The notes under the pieces: generated by a model
The model's input: the letters and a program-made list of their open reading frames with translations, nothing else
Told to the model about the DNA's origin: nothing
The model's database searches: none
Made by a program: the position numbers and the translations under genes
In this document: positions 48,455 to 60,135 of the stretch, one piece after another
Layout of the letters: each line of letters opens with the position of its first letter
How positions within the stretch are numbered: position 1 is the first letter of the stretch
NCBI GenBank assembly: GCA_032358165.1
Contig: JAALGY010000052.1
Location: 1,488,001-1,552,000, forward strand
Reading direction: 5' to 3'
Source of the DNA: Diplosphaera chodatii
Taxonomy: Eukaryota; Chlorophyta; Trebouxiophyceae; Prasiolales; Stichococcaceae
Length of the DNA: 64,000 nt

Positions 48455-49978
48455 CTATCCCTCGTTGCAAGCACTATTGAAGATCAGGTTCATGACGACC
48501 CTGTTCATGTCATCCACGCAGTCCGCCTTGCCCTCATTGACGCTGACCTCATGCAGCGCCCACCCTGTGGGGGTGATGAAGCGGTGCTCCTTCTCCCGCG
48601 CCTCCAGCACCGTCTGGTTGCCCTCTGGAACCGCAAAGCGCAGCGTGCACTGGTAGTGCCAGTTGTGGCCATGGGTGCCGGGCGGCGAGTGGTCCATCCA
48701 GGCCAGCTTGTCAAAGTCCACGAGAGCCACCTTGTTGTCTTTGCGCTTTGACACCCAGTCCCGGATTTCCTTGTTGCGCTGCTGCCACAGGCCCTGCTGC
48801 TGCCGGAGCGGCTCGCCGATGATGGACGTCGGCACCGTGAGCACCACCACCCGCCGCGCCAGGTGCGCCGCCGCATCAATGGCCGCCCAGTAGTCGGGCG
48901 GCACCTGATGCCGGCGATCGTGGTAGCCAATCATCATTGTGATGACGCTGTCCGACACATCGTGCGTGTTCAGGTACTTGAGTAGGTGGTACGCCTGCCA
49001 CTCGAAGGTGATGGCCCAGATGTACTTGATCGCCAGCGGCTGTGACGCGCAGAAGTCCAGCGGGCTGGGGCCCAGGTACTCTGTGTCGCTGAACAGCTCG
49101 TCCAGCTCCAGGTTGCCGCTGTAGTTGAAGGGGTACTGGCCCATTGGCGCCGGTGCCACAATGAACCTGTCAGCGCCAGCGCGCGCATTGGCGCAAACGT
49201 CGTAACGCGCCGAGTTGTGCCACGCAAAGTCGAATGCGTGCTTGTGGCCCCGGAACATGCCCACAGCCCGTGCAAACACCTGCCTCGTCATGCTGTCACC
49301 AATCATGACGACGGCGGCGTTGTCGCTGCGCTTGTGGAAGCAGCTGAACACATCCTGTCGGCTGAAGTCATGGTACTTGCAGCCCATCGAGTCGGCTGGG
49401 ACCAGCTCGTACTGCCCTGTCGCTTTGTCGATGGCAAAGTCGCCCTGCAGCACATCCTTGACGCAGCAGGCGCCATTGCCGCAGGTGGGCCGGTCCCGCA
49501 CTGGTGGCTGCCAGAATTTCGGTGGCGGCGACAGGCACCAGGGGCCAGGCTGGTCCATGTACACGCCTCCGGCTGGGAAGGGGCACTCCCCCAATACCTC
49601 TCCCACGTCAAAGGTCACCGGGGCCTCGGGGATGGGTGGCTGCCATGGCTGCTTCTGACCTGGAATAAAGTAGCAGGAGTCGGGCACGAATCGCTCGCAG
49701 GATGTGCCGTCAGCCATGAGGCCGTGCAGGTAGCGTCCGTGCAGCGGGCCGTACGCATGGTGCATGAAGCCGCCGTGCGGCGGCGGCATCAGCCACACCC
49801 CCCGTTGCATCTGCATGAAGATGGGCAGCGGCCACACGAGTATGATGGCTGCAGTGCACGCCAGCAGCGTGACGCGAGACCACCATCGGCGGCAGCCGGT
49901 GGGCCCAAGCCACCGCCACAGCCCCGTGGCGGGCTGCTGGTCGCCATACCGAGGCAGGTCCCCTGGCGATCCCTTCAT
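48455..49978 (-). CDS. Type II membrane protein with SGNH/PC-esterase-like lumenal domain
   Basis: A single uninterrupted frame, unusual beside the intron-rich neighbours. From MKGSPGDLPRYG (49978) it gives 507 residues; the frame stays open to 50164, which would add 62. A short basic cytosolic tail is followed by one membrane segment (about residues 36-54, VTLLACTAAIILVWPLP) and a large, Cys-containing, probably lumenal domain. VVMIGDSMTRQVF (about residue 224) fits the GDS block of SGNH hydrolases, and WMDHSPPGTHGHNWHY near the end could supply the distal Asp/His. This layout resembles Golgi PC-esterase proteins that acetylate or deacetylate glycans, but sequence similarity to a named family is not certain. 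The function is inferred only from the motif and topology. Confidence 0.8.
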   Translation of the reverse strand: MKGSPGDLPRYGDQQPATGLWRWLGPTGCRRWWSRVTLLACTAAIILVWPLPIFMQMQRGVWLMPPPHGGFMHHAYGPLHGRYLHGLMADGTSCERFVPDSCYFIPGQKQPWQPPIPEAPVTFDVGEVLGECPFPAGGVYMDQPGPWCLSPPPKFWQPPVRDRPTCGNGACCVKDVLQGDFAIDKATGQYELVPADSMGCKYHDFSRQDVFSCFHKRSDNAAVVMIGDSMTRQVFARAVGMFRGHKHAFDFAWHNSARYDVCANARAGADRFIVAPAPMGQYPFNYSGNLELDELFSDTEYLGPSPLDFCASQPLAIKYIWAITFEWQAYHLLKYLNTHDVSDSVITMMIGYHDRRHQVPPDYWAAIDAAAHLARRVVVLTVPTSIIGEPLRQQQGLWQQRNKEIRDWVSKRKDNKVALVDFDKLAWMDHSPPGTHGHNWHYQCTLRFAVPEGNQTVLEAREKEHRFITPTGWALHEVSVNEGKADCVDDMNRVVMNLIFNSACNEG

Positions 49979-50622
49979 GCGGGCAGCGTCGCTGCCGTGA
50001 TGTCGTGTGACTCCGCAGCTGGGTGCAAAGTACGCCTTGCGAATGTGCTTCAAGCGTAAGGCATCAGCTGCTTCGATGGCGTACACAAGGGTGCGCGCTG
50101 CACAACCTCCGCTGCACGCCTTATGCCACTTGCTGGCTGAGCAATGGCTGTCACAGCGATGCACTCCGCTGCAAAGTGCTTAGTACATATCATCCAGCCG
50201 TCAGCTCCTCACTGTGCACACCGGGCACCTTGGCGACTTGCGTGTTGGGTGCTGCGATGTGTTATGCGACGCGATCCCAAGATCCTCCGACGCGACAACG
50301 TGTCGTCTTGAAAGAATCTCGCATCGTTATCACATTGCACAGCAGTTGGGTTTGATATTGGCAATGCCATTGCATGCAAGTCCGCAGGACTGGCGGTAAT
50401 CGGCGCAGTGCACACGTGCGCGGCAGTACAGCTGGAGTTGGGTCATGCTTCTGAACAAGAGCGTCAACGTCACCTTGCTAGCTAAGACGGCATGCATTAT
50501 GCTGGTCATTCCGTCATATTGCAAACGGACATCGTCGAAACGAGGATGCAAGTCCCACACGTCAACAACTGCAGCGATGCGGCAAGCGCCTGCGGTGCCG
50601 ACCGTCATCAGCAATGGTGTGA
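49979..50622. other. Intergenic region SGNH-like / golgin-like
   Basis: About 640 bp between two minus-strand genes. Its first part (49979-50164) stays open in the SGNH-like frame and could be coding. The rest, lower in GC, is probably promoter and 3' UTR. Confidence 0.45.
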
Positions 50623-53600
50623 CTAGGTGCCAGGTAGTCTGTGGGCACCGCGGCTGCCAGCGCACAGCTGTTCCAGGTCGTGTCCGGTCAATGCGCCGCC
50701 TCGCCGAGTGAAGCTGGCCATCAACGCAAAGTGCAGGACCGTCAGGTACCCGATGATGAGCCAGGTGCGCATCGACACTGTGCCCCGCATCTGCAGGCAA
50801 GCCATGCGATCCTGAGGACATGGTGTACACGCAAGAGGGGCACGGGGGCAGTGCCCTTCATCATTCGTATGTGCGGTGTGTTGTTGTGACACTGCCAGCC
50901 ATAGCCGTTGGGACATGTGCGAGCATTGCACACATGCATGGATGACGCCTTGGCAACACCACCCGATGCTGCAATCGCTGCCCACACCTGGGACACAACC
51001 TCCCGCCGCCTGGCGGACGCCGCCCCCATGAGCCCGCCCCCCGTGCTGCCAGCTGGTGTCGAGCGGGGGACGCCCGCCTCCAGATCCTCATCCCCCTTCA
51101 CCTGCAGCAGGCATGGCGCAGTGCATCACTGCGGGGTGGATGTGCCCTGCAGCAGCAGAGCCGGGGGACATCCCACGGTCTGGCTGCCGACGGTGGCAGC
51201 GCTGGACGGGCCGTGATGCCAGCAAGAATCAGACCTTGGGCCCCAGCCGCGCGTCCTTCCAGCTGTCGAGGCCCAGCGAGGACAGCACGTCGCCGGCGCC
51301 CGGGAGCCGCACCGATGCAGACCGCCGCGCGGCCGACCGCAGCTCAGCTGCCTCTTGCTCCAGGGCCGCCACCTGCAGCTCATTGAAGCCTTGGCAGCTC
51401 TGGTCCCGCGACGGACCCTCGGCCCAGAAACAGCAGCTGTCGTAGTCAATAGGGCAGCGGCTGGAGACGTTGTGGAAATGCTCAAGGTTTAACTGCAATA
51501 CCTGCCGCCGCAGGTGCGCTGCTTCGCTGTTGGCTGCTGCAGCCGCCGCTGCAGTATCGGCAGCATCACGTCGCAGCGTCGCCTGCGCACTTGCGTCCTG
51601 TCCAACGACCCCAGCGCCGCCAGGCGCTGCCGTTGCTCTGCCTGCTGCATCCCGCTCTGCCATCAGCTTCTGCAGCTCGCGGACTGCCTCCTCGGCGCGC
51701 TCGCACCACAGGGCCGCCTCCACGGCGCCACGGTACTCCGCAGCCGCTGCGTTCCCCCTGGCGGTCTGCGCATCGGCCTCTGCAGCCGCCGCACGCGCCT
51801 CGGCCTCTGATCGCTTCTGCTGTGCCGCCACCAGCTGCTGCTCCGCATCCTGCTGTGCCCTGCAACCATGCTTGACCAGGCACTGTCAGGCGTGCTATGG
51901 TGCCTGGAGTCTCCACATGCCAGGGTGACACCACTGTAGATCTGGGCAAGCTTGTGTAGGTCCCTGCCGACTGTCAAGCTCGGAGGCAGCTCACCGCTGA
52001 GCAGCTTGCAGTGCCTGCAGCCCAGCCTCTGCTGCCTGATGCGCTGCCTGCTCCCTGTCACTGGCGTCAGCAGCTGCCTGCTGCGCCTCTGCTGCACGTG
52101 CCTCTGCCGCAGCCGCCGCCTCATTGGCAGCTTCGACCTTGGCATCTGCCTCAGCTGCTGTAGCGTGCGCCTGCTCTGCTTCCAACTGCGTCTCCGAAAG
52201 CCGCTGCTCTGCCTCCTGCAACCTGTAGCAGCATGCAGGCAAGTGTCGACAGCATGCTGAACCAAAGCACTGTCCTACCTTCATTTGTCAGAGCCCAAAT
52301 CTGCAAACCCGCGAATATGTAAGTGACCGCTGCACCTCAGACCTTGGCAGCCGGTAGCTTGCCGAAGGCAGACAGTGCAGACCTGGCATTCACACTGCTG
52401 CACTCAGCCTCCAGCTGGGAGCGGATGCGGCCGACTGCGGCGGCGACGGCGGCGGTGAACGCCCTGGCCCGCCGCTCTGCATCCGCCCGCAGCGCTTCCG
52501 CCTCTCCGGTGGCCGCAGCCCGCTGCTGCCTCTCCAGGTCCGCAACTGCTGCTGCAGCCTGTGCACGGGGGTATCCAGAGGTGGTACGTTGGTTCGAGCA
52601 GCAGCACCTTCCGGACAGGTGGCCTGAAGTATGTCGCCACAGCCGAAGCGGTGGCATCGTATCAGCATATGGGGGGCATCAGTACCTCCGCCTCTGCTTG
52701 TATCTGCTGCCGCAGCTGCTCTGCCGAGTCCCGAGCAGCCTCGGCCGCCGCTTGTGCCTGCTCTGCCTTCTCAGCACGACCCTCCGCCTGCGCTGATTGC
52801 AGCCTCGATTCAACCAGAAGCACAGTAGTGTCCTGCTGCTGCGGATTGACAGCTGACACATGCTATGGCTTTACGTTGTGGACAGTCATCCTCGCATAGC
52901 CTCCTCGAAGGCCAGGCGCTCTTACCGCTCTCGCAGACGACTGGGCATCCTCAGCCGCTTGCCGTGCGGATGCAAGTTGTGCCTCAAAGCCCTCTCGCTC
53001 TACCAGACTCAGCGCTGAGTTGGCCTGTGACCAGCAGATTGAGGCTCGAAATCAGGCCCATGACACGATCGGCCCCAGGAAAACAGCCACCCCCTGGGCA
53101 AGTGCCGGCTGTGCATGGGAACTGCGTACAGAGTCCAGTGCACTGACCTCGGTGTTGCGCTCCAGGGCCGCCTCTGCCTCAGACAGCTTAGCTGCCAGAC
53201 CCGAAGCCTGTGCCTGCACATCCGCCATCGCGGCTGCCTTCTCATCCAGGTCCTGCAGTGAGACAACAATGATGCAAGCTGGCAGTCGCAGCATCACAGC
53301 AGGCCGTACCCCCTTCAATATGATGCAGGCAGTGTTGATGTGAGCATTTGCTCCGTGTCAACCAATTCGCATAGCCGCACGCACCCGCTGGAGCGCCGCC
53401 ATGCGCTGCTCTGCCGCCTCCGCCTCGCCCGCCAGGCGGGTGCGCTCCGGGACCGACTGCATCAGCATGGTGCGCAGCTCCTCCACCGCGGCGTCCACCG
53501 CGTGGCGCTCCGCCGCCAGCCCCGCGGCCTCGGCCCGGGCGGCTGCTGCGTCGGCGTCCCGCTCTTGCACCTGTATACGCCAGCAAGGGGCGTTGTCGCT

Positions 53601-55158
53601 TCAGACCGCCATCGTCCTGTGACTCTACGCAGCGGGGGATTCCACTTCGAATTTATGCCGGCTGCAACGGCAGTTTCTGTAGGGCGGCTGGCCTGACCTG
53701 TGCTGTGAGGCCTGCAAGGCTGGCCTCGATGTCCGCCTTCTCGCTTGCTGCCGCCTTTGCGAGCTGCCGCTCCACTGCCACCTACACAGCATTAAAGAAA
53801 CACGGAGTTGTCAAAAAGATCTTCACTCATGTGCTGTAGGCGCCGCGGCTGGTGCAAGTGGGAAACTAGTTGTCTCTGCATCATAGCCAGGAGGCTTGAG
53901 GGACCGGGCTGCCACCGAAGCATGCTGCCAGATGCCGGTACTGTAATTACCCCACCTGCTGCTGCAGCTTGGCGTTCTGGATGCGGAGCGCCTCGAGCTC
54001 AGCCAGCAGTGCGTCATCTGCCGCAGAGCTGGGTGCTGCCTCAGCACTCGGCGGCACCGCTGGTGGGACGGCATCGGTGATGTGCTCGGTGTCAGCATGC
54101 TGTGCTGATGCGCCGTCCGTGCTGGACAAGGCATCGTCCCTGCTGCCTGAAAGCCGTCGCTCAGCTCCTACTCTGTCAAGTGTTTCACTGTCAGCTGCTG
54201 ACTGCTCAGGTCCGATCCAGGCATGTGCAGCCTGGAGTTGGGGTTGTTCTGACGCTGGTGCAGCAATTGGCTTCAGGTGCCGTGCCCCAGCGGAACCTGG
54301 CAAGCCCAGCACAGGACTGCCCCCTGGCGTGCTCTCGCCTGCACAGTGTCAGAGCACCGTACCATGCAGCAGCCTAGCAGGGGTGTGCAATCCTGTGCGA
54401 GCAGGCTGTTTGCAGCTGGCTGATTCTGGACACCTGACTCAGGCAAGATTGCAGCTGTGCACTCTGCTCACCTGCATCCGAACGCAGTGTCACAGACTCT
54501 AAGCTGGAGTCCTGTGTCAGCTCTGCAGGTGATGCTGCAAGTGCTGTTGCTGCATCATCCTCACTGGCAGCTGCCGATGCTGTGGCATGGGCTGCCGTGC
54601 CCGCTGCCGTGACTGCAGGATCGGCAGCGTGGCCATTGCTGCTTGGCCCTGAGTTGTCCACCGCCGACTGCTGGCGTCCAGTGAAACCAGTGCCTGTGGC
54701 TTGAGTGTCCAAGTCCGCACTGCCATCCCGCGATGGTGTCAACTTGCGACGGCGCCTGCACAGCTTTGCCTCACAGTATGTGGCAAGACGCTCGACTCCA
54801 CTTCCGGCAGGCGAATCAGGCGCATGCATACATGTTTCATGAGGTACATCGTGCGCAAATGTGTGACATACCCGTCAACAAAGGACGCTGCGGCGCCTGC
54901 AAGAGCCGCGGCATTGGGCTGCGATCTGGCAGCTGTCTCAGCAGCACGCTTGGCTGACTCAGCCGCAAGCTTGCGGCCCTGCCCACCAGAGAAGCAGCAA
55001 GGTGACGCTCAGCTTTTCTGAGTGCGTGATCAGTAAGCAGTACGGCCCACCAACGAGATCAAATTCGTTACCTGTGTCACGCCCTGCGAGACCTCGGTCA
55101 GCGCTCCGGTGCCAAACTCCTTCACATCAGCAACGGTACTGCGCAGCTGCTGCCACAT
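50623..55158 (-). CDS. Tail-anchored coiled-coil protein, golgin-84-like
   Basis: Probable Golgi tether. It starts MWQQLRSTVADVKEFGTGAL (55158), then LAAESAKRAAETAARS, an Ser/Ala-rich low-complexity part (about 54830-54000), and long Ala/Glu coiled coil from about 53990 (ALRIQNAKLQQQVG) through 51490 (RRQVLQLNLEHFHN) in many exons. Near the end are LGLDSWKDARLGPKV, KGDEDLEAGVP and REVVSQVWAAIAAS, then a last exon (from about 50800) with MRTWLIIGYLTVLHFALMAS, a single C-terminal membrane span, and a 30-residue tail. Coiled coil plus a C-terminal anchor fits golgin-84/GC1 or CASP. The acidic LEAG stretch before the anchor favours golgin-84, but homology is not proved. Exon borders are approximate. 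Confidence 0.68.
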
Positions 55159-55609
55159 GTATGCTCAATCACAGAGTTACATCAAGCTGCCCATGTGTGC
55201 AGTTTGCACAGGTTGCGCTGTGGTGCACTTTGACATGCGCTTCCAACAGCAGTGGTGTGGCACGCGGGTGCTGCCAGCTAAGTTGAAAGTGCAGGGGACA
55301 CTCGTCAGGTTGTAAGCCTGGAAGCTGCAGGTAATGAAGCGGATTGAATGTGGTTTCTGTTGTCTGAGTGTCCTAATCAGCGCCCTCGCGCACGGTGCAC
55401 CCCTCGGTCGACTCCTTCGCAGGCGTTGGAAGCATCGTGTACAATGCCCTCACACTGACCGTAATGTGATTTTCACCCCTACTTTCTTGTATGCAACCCA
55501 GCTACCGTCCTCGTTGCTCAGGAGGTCATCACGTCGCCGCCAGTCCCGCAATCGCAGCAGGTTTCATGTGTACAAACTAGCGAGTCCAGGTCCCCCAGGG
55601 GAAGGCAGC
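55159..55609. promoter_or_regulatory. Divergent promoter region, golgin-like / prolyl 4-hydroxylase
   Basis: 451 bp between two divergent start codons; the hydroxylase frame stays open upstream to 55334. It includes a lower-GC stretch with ACTTTCTTG near 55480. No specific element was recognised. Confidence 0.45.
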
Positions 55610-56386
55610 ATGCCCAGGCGTGCGGCGTTGCACCTATGGGGCCTCCTGCTGCTTGCTCTCAGTGCGCACAATGGTCAGACTGCCAGATTGCCCAGGAAGC
55701 GGGACACAATGGATGGCTGGGCGCAGAAGCGGCCAGTGGAAGATGAGATCTGGGTGGAGACAGTATCATGGTATCCACGCGCCTTCGTGTACCACAACTT
55801 CATGACAGCGGAGGAATGCGAGCATCTGATCAATCTGGGCAAGCCATCCATGGTCAAGTCCTCAGTGGTGGACAACGACACAGGCAAAAGCGTAGACAGC
55901 AGGGTGAGAACTAGTTCAGGCACATTTTTGAACCGGGACCATGATGATGTGGTACGTCGGGTAGAGGAGCGCATTGCTCGCCTGTCGAAGATCCCCTTCG
56001 ACAATGGAGAGTCGCTGCAGATTCTGCACTACGAGCCGTCACAGAAGTATGAGCCGCACTTTGACTACTTTCACGATCCAGTCAACGCCCAGAACGGTGG
56101 CCAGCGGCTGGCCACGATGTTGATGTATTTGTCAGATGTAGAGGAGGGCGGTGAGACGGTGTTTCCCAGCAGCCAGGAGAAGCCGCATGTGGGCAATCCC
56201 AGCTACTCGACATGCGGGCAGCAGGGCGTGGCGGTAAAGCCGCGGCGGGGCGATGCGCTGCTGTTCTACAGCCAGACGCCCAACGGCACGCTGGACACGC
56301 TCAGCCTGCACAGCGGCTGCCCCGTCATCCGCGGCAACAAGTGGTCCGCCACAAAGTGGATGCGAGTGGATACGTTCCACATCTGA
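55610..56386 (+). CDS. Prolyl 4-hydroxylase alpha-subunit-like 2OG-Fe(II) dioxygenase
   Basis: Hydroxylates proline in secreted, probably hydroxyproline-rich cell wall proteins, in the ER or Golgi. Intronless, 258 residues from MPRRAALHLWGLLLL, which is a signal peptide or anchor. The catalytic domain has ETVSWYPRAFVYHNFMTAEE at the start, HFDYF with the iron ligands His150 and Asp152, EEGGETVFP, LLFYSQTPNGTLD, the distal His234 in SLHSGCPV, and the 2-oxoglutarate-binding Lys in NKWSATKWMRV. The length and all key residues fit plant-type short P4Hs. The frame is open upstream to 55334, but the signal peptide supports the start at 55610. TGTAA lies at 56704-56708. Confidence 0.95.
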   Translation: MPRRAALHLWGLLLLALSAHNGQTARLPRKRDTMDGWAQKRPVEDEIWVETVSWYPRAFVYHNFMTAEECEHLINLGKPSMVKSSVVDNDTGKSVDSRVRTSSGTFLNRDHDDVVRRVEERIARLSKIPFDNGESLQILHYEPSQKYEPHFDYFHDPVNAQNGGQRLATMLMYLSDVEEGGETVFPSSQEKPHVGNPSYSTCGQQGVAVKPRRGDALLFYSQTPNGTLDTLSLHSGCPVIRGNKWSATKWMRVDTFHI

Positions 56387-57008
56387 GTGGGTGGACAACC
56401 TGCAGTAGTGCGTCCGAGGTTCAATTTTGTGAGGCGGCAGCCGCCAGTTAGCGAGGGTTTGCGGACCCGGGGTCTGTAGATGTGATTTTGGCATCGTTGA
56501 CTCTCAATTCACTTGTGTGTTTCTTTGGAGTAGAGGAATGCCAAGCACCAGCAGCAGACCTGATTGTGCTCTAGGCCGTTGGCACACCTGGTGATACGTC
56601 CTACGTCCAGAGGAGCCCGGGGCATGCAAATGCCCAACCTGACGCACCTCGGGATGCGTTGACCGGATACCATTGCAATCGTCCTGACTCGGCGTTATGC
56701 TCTTGTAATCAGGCTGATCATCTGTGTACGCAGTTCGATCACAGCTGTGGCTCATGCGCGGCTGGTGATGCCGGTCACTCGAAGAGGGTCATATCGGTGA
56801 CTGATCAAACTTGTCCAAGCTGAGTGCGTCCAAAGACCCGAGGGCCAAACGGCCTGGAGATGTACATATTGTTCGATCAACTGATATAGATAAGCCCGCC
56901 AGGCGGACGGGACCAAAACCGGACGACAAGCTAGTTCTGCCCACCTTTGTGACAGCACGCAAGCGTGAGCACGAGCCGCAGGGTGTTCGCAGCCGCTTTC
57001 ACGCCTTC
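56387..57008. other. Intergenic or 5' coding extension before the MPV17-like gene
   Basis: Contains the P4H 3' UTR with TGTAA at 56704-56708. From 56805 to 57008 the frame of the next gene is open for 68 codons and basic (for example KDPRAKRPGD), but it has no ATG and follows a TGA at 56802. It could be an exon joined to an upstream start. Confidence 0.45.
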
Positions 57009-58559
57009 ATGTCGAAAGCAACCTCGCCCTTGTGGCGGTTATGGAACGCTTACAACTCATCGTTGAAGGTGGATGCTTTGGCCATAGCATGGCAGCTGGC
57101 TGGCACCTGGATCAAGGGTGTGCTGTGGTCCGCATATCGTCAGAACGAACAGCAGATGATGCAAGCTACATTTGTGAGAGCAAGTCATGCAGCGGTCGCC
57201 TCGATCAGCGTCCCACTGGCACCATTACACGCTATGAATTGATCGCGGCAGCCGCATTTCCCTCCTTGCAGTGTTTGCAAGGGATGATATCATCGTTATC
57301 GCAAGGCCACAGAAGCACAACTGTCACTCACTGCAATTTCCAGTGCCGTGTGGGTACCTGACGGCGCTGCATAGATGTTTGAATCAGCTTCCCTGGTGTT
57401 CCTGCAGACCAACCCAGTGATCACGAAGGCGCTCACCAGCACAGGCGGCTTCATTGTGGGCGACACGCTGGCGCAGATGGCCACTGGTGGCCGGGAGGAG
57501 TATGATTGGTGTGCCCATTGCACCGCCCTGGTCCTGTTCTGACTGTTGCAACCTGTCAGTTACAGATCATGAGTTGCATGTCAACCTGAGCCCTGTCTGA
57601 TACATCAGCCAGCAGAAGCAAGTCTCGGGCTGCCACTTATGTTGTTGTCTTTCACAGGAAGCGGACCGCTCGGTTTGCAACCTATGGGTTTGCAGTGCAT
57701 GGCCCTACATGCCACTTGTTCTACCGCTGGCTGGACAACATGGTTGTTGGCACAGGGTGAGCACCTCCTCTCAAGACCCTGCATGCAAGTGATTCGCTCT
57801 TCTGGACATGAGCTCGTCAGGTGGCGCGCCACACAGCGGCACGGCTCCCCACATATCCAGCCACAAATGGGGACCAGCTATGCAAGTTGGCACATGCAGG
57901 ACGCGGCAAGTGCTGACAAAGGTGGCGACCGACCAGCTGCTGTTCACGCCAGTCGGTATCTCGCTGTTCTATGGCACGCTGGCCACCCTCGAGGGACGCC
58001 CTGAGGAAACACCGCAGGTGCTGCCTAACATATGTGCAGCTGGTGATCGTACCATGCAGTTTGCTCTGCTGCCAAACCCTGTCTGCAGACGAACTACGAA
58101 TGTGACGGGATGCAGTGAGCTGCAGGAAATTCATCCTTGCTCTGCTGATCTCGACTGCAGATCATTCGAGAGAAGCTGGTGAAGACGATGCTGTTTGGCT
58201 ACTGCGTCTGGCCGGCGGCGCACGTGATCAACTTCCGCTATGTGCCGTCTGACCTGCGTGTGCTCTACATCAACTGCGTGCAGGTGCAGCAAACACTACA
58301 GCCCGTCCTTCCGACTGTGCATCTGAATCACTGCATGCTTGCCTGATGAACTCTCCTGCATCCATGCTGCTCGACACTCGACACTCCTGTGACAATGGGG
58401 GTTAGCTGTACCTCACGACTGACATGCAAATTCATGTGTCTCGTGCAGATGCTGTGGAACACAGTGCTGTGCCAGATTGCGACGTCCAAGCCGCCCACAG
58501 ACGTCACTGAGAGGGCTGGCGAGGTCCTGAAGGAGGGCACCGATGTGGTGCCACAGTGA
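57009..58559 (+). CDS. MPV17/PMP22 family membrane protein
   Basis: Four-helix membrane protein of mitochondria, peroxisomes or plastids, thought to form a metabolite channel. Six exons close to 203 residues: 57009-57068, 57408-57508, 57658-57756, 57900-58017, 58161-58283, 58449-58559. It starts MSKATSPLWRLWNAYNSSLK, then TNPVITKALTSTGGFIVGD, DTLAQM, RTARFATYGFAVHGP, HLFYRWLD, VATDQLLFTPVGI, and the family core KTMLFGYCVWPAAHVINFRY VPSDLR, followed by MLWNTVLC. The length is normal for the family. An upstream in-frame stretch could lengthen the N-terminus. Converges on EMC7, with 297 bp between the two stop codons. Confidence 0.92.
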
Positions 58560-58812
58560 GCCTGGCAGGTTCTGTGGAGCCGAGCTGCACTGGCTCAGGA
58601 TGCCGTTGGACACGCCTTCGTCCAGGCGATTTAGGATAGAACAGCTCAGCGTGTACTGTAGTGTAGCACTGTGCAGCTGCCCTGTGGCACTGACATTCTT
58701 TGGGGACCCGGATTGGATGGCACCTATGTGTTCTGTGCATTGTGAACTCTCAGACCAATGCAATTCAGGACCGAGATGCAAGGATCAGTTGAAGCTGATG
58801 TACCGGCCTGTG

Positions 58813-58817
58813 TTACA
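58813..58817 (-). terminator. Probable EMC7 poly(A) signal TGTAA
   Basis: TTACA on the plus strand, TGTAA on the coding strand, 40 bp past the EMC7 stop codon. Confidence 0.5.
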
Positions 58818-58856
58818 ACAGAGGTGCCGACAGTCTGAAACTGCTGTCTGAGCTGG

Positions 58857-60135
58857 CTACCGCCTGCTGCGGGGCCGCTGTTGTGCATTGCCAGCCTGCA
58901 GCTGCCGCTGTGGTGAGGCTGCTGCCGCCACACGCTCGGGAGGTGGCTGCCCGCGCTTTTCCCGCTTGGACTCCTCCATCATCTGCTTGTACTCCTCCGG
59001 GTCCACCTGCAGCCAACAGCTAGGGGTATCAAGGCATATCGAGGGGCAGCCGTCAGCTTTCACGGGCAAGATTGCAGTACTTCATGCTGCTCGAGAAGCA
59101 CTACACATTGCACGGACATGGACGGAAGATAGAGCTGGCCAAACTGTACACCTTCAGGTATGGCATTATGGCAATGGCAAACACCATGAAGCCTGCCATC
59201 ATGCCCATGGGACTCTTCAGCCATGCCACCACGTTGAAGGGCACCACTTTCTGCAGCAATGGCAGCACACACCCAGGTGACCAACGATATAGCTGGTGCA
59301 AACACGCTGATCACAGGAACGGCACAGCTGCAACATGTATATAGCAGGTGCTCTCACTCATCGGCACGTCCACAGCTGATATTGACACGAACAGCTCACA
59401 TCGAAGTAGTCCAGAGGTACTGCACGAATTTGGATGGGCAATGGCAGCGTTTGCGAAGGCACGTCCGAATATGATGCCTCCACTGCGCCGTCCTGCCCCA
59501 CATCTAACCGAATCTGCGTGCAACAGGGTCCAGCGTGTGAGTCACCATACCATTGACTATCTTGGACACGGAGCAGATGCGCAATGGCCTTGTCAGGCTA
59601 CGCAGCGCTGTCTGCAACCAGGTGGAAGACTCAGTGGCGTACTGTGCAGAGAGTGTTGCGGAGGGCACAGGCAATACGACCGAGGCGATGTATGGCACTG
59701 GCCAGCTCCATGAGCAGCGCACCGAGGGCATGGTGTAGCCCAAGGCATTGACCTCCAGCAGGTGCGCCCCTGCCGGCACGCCCGACAGTCGCCAGGACAT
59801 GTCTGCCTTGGGGTATGCACGGAGCTGCTTGCCGCCCTCCAGCGTCAGGGCGATCTGCCATGGACCAAGTACCATGGACAGATCACCATCGACTGATTGT
59901 AACATGAAGAGAGTCTCCTGCTACTGTGCATCGGCCAGGCCTGCAATGGGCGCATGCCCCTTGGTTCAGCACGCCTCACATTGATGGCCGAGGCTGACGG
60001 TCCACGGTGCAATGGAAAGGTGAGACTGCCCTCCACGCTTGCGGCAGTCCCACTGCCGGAACTGCTGGACACATGTGCAGGCAGGCCGAGCAACAGTGTG
60101 GCACTGGCTGCCAGCAGCGCATGGTGCATGCGCAT
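58857..60135 (-). CDS. EMC7: ER membrane protein complex subunit 7
   Basis: Lumen-facing subunit of the EMC insertase for tail-anchored and multi-pass proteins. Five exons close to 216 residues: 60135-59980, 59854-59723, 59513-59400, 59250-59152, 59006-58857. It begins with a signal peptide (MRMHHALLAASATLLLGLPA). The beta-sandwich domain has LEGGKQLRAYPKADMSWRLS, GVPAGAHLLEVNALGY and IRLDVGQDGAVEASYSDVPS followed by TLPLPIQIRAVPLDYFD. Next are VVAWLKSPMGMMAGFMVFA, IAIMPYLK (the membrane span), and VDPEEYKQMMEESKREKRGQ before a polar tail. These match human EMC7 blocks such as LLKSPMGLMMGFM and DPEEM. Confidence 0.95.

Noticed and set aside
49217..50059. 280-codon plus-strand frame opposite the SGNH-like gene
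   Set aside because: Antisense shadow of a long intronless GC-rich gene with a convincing minus-strand product.
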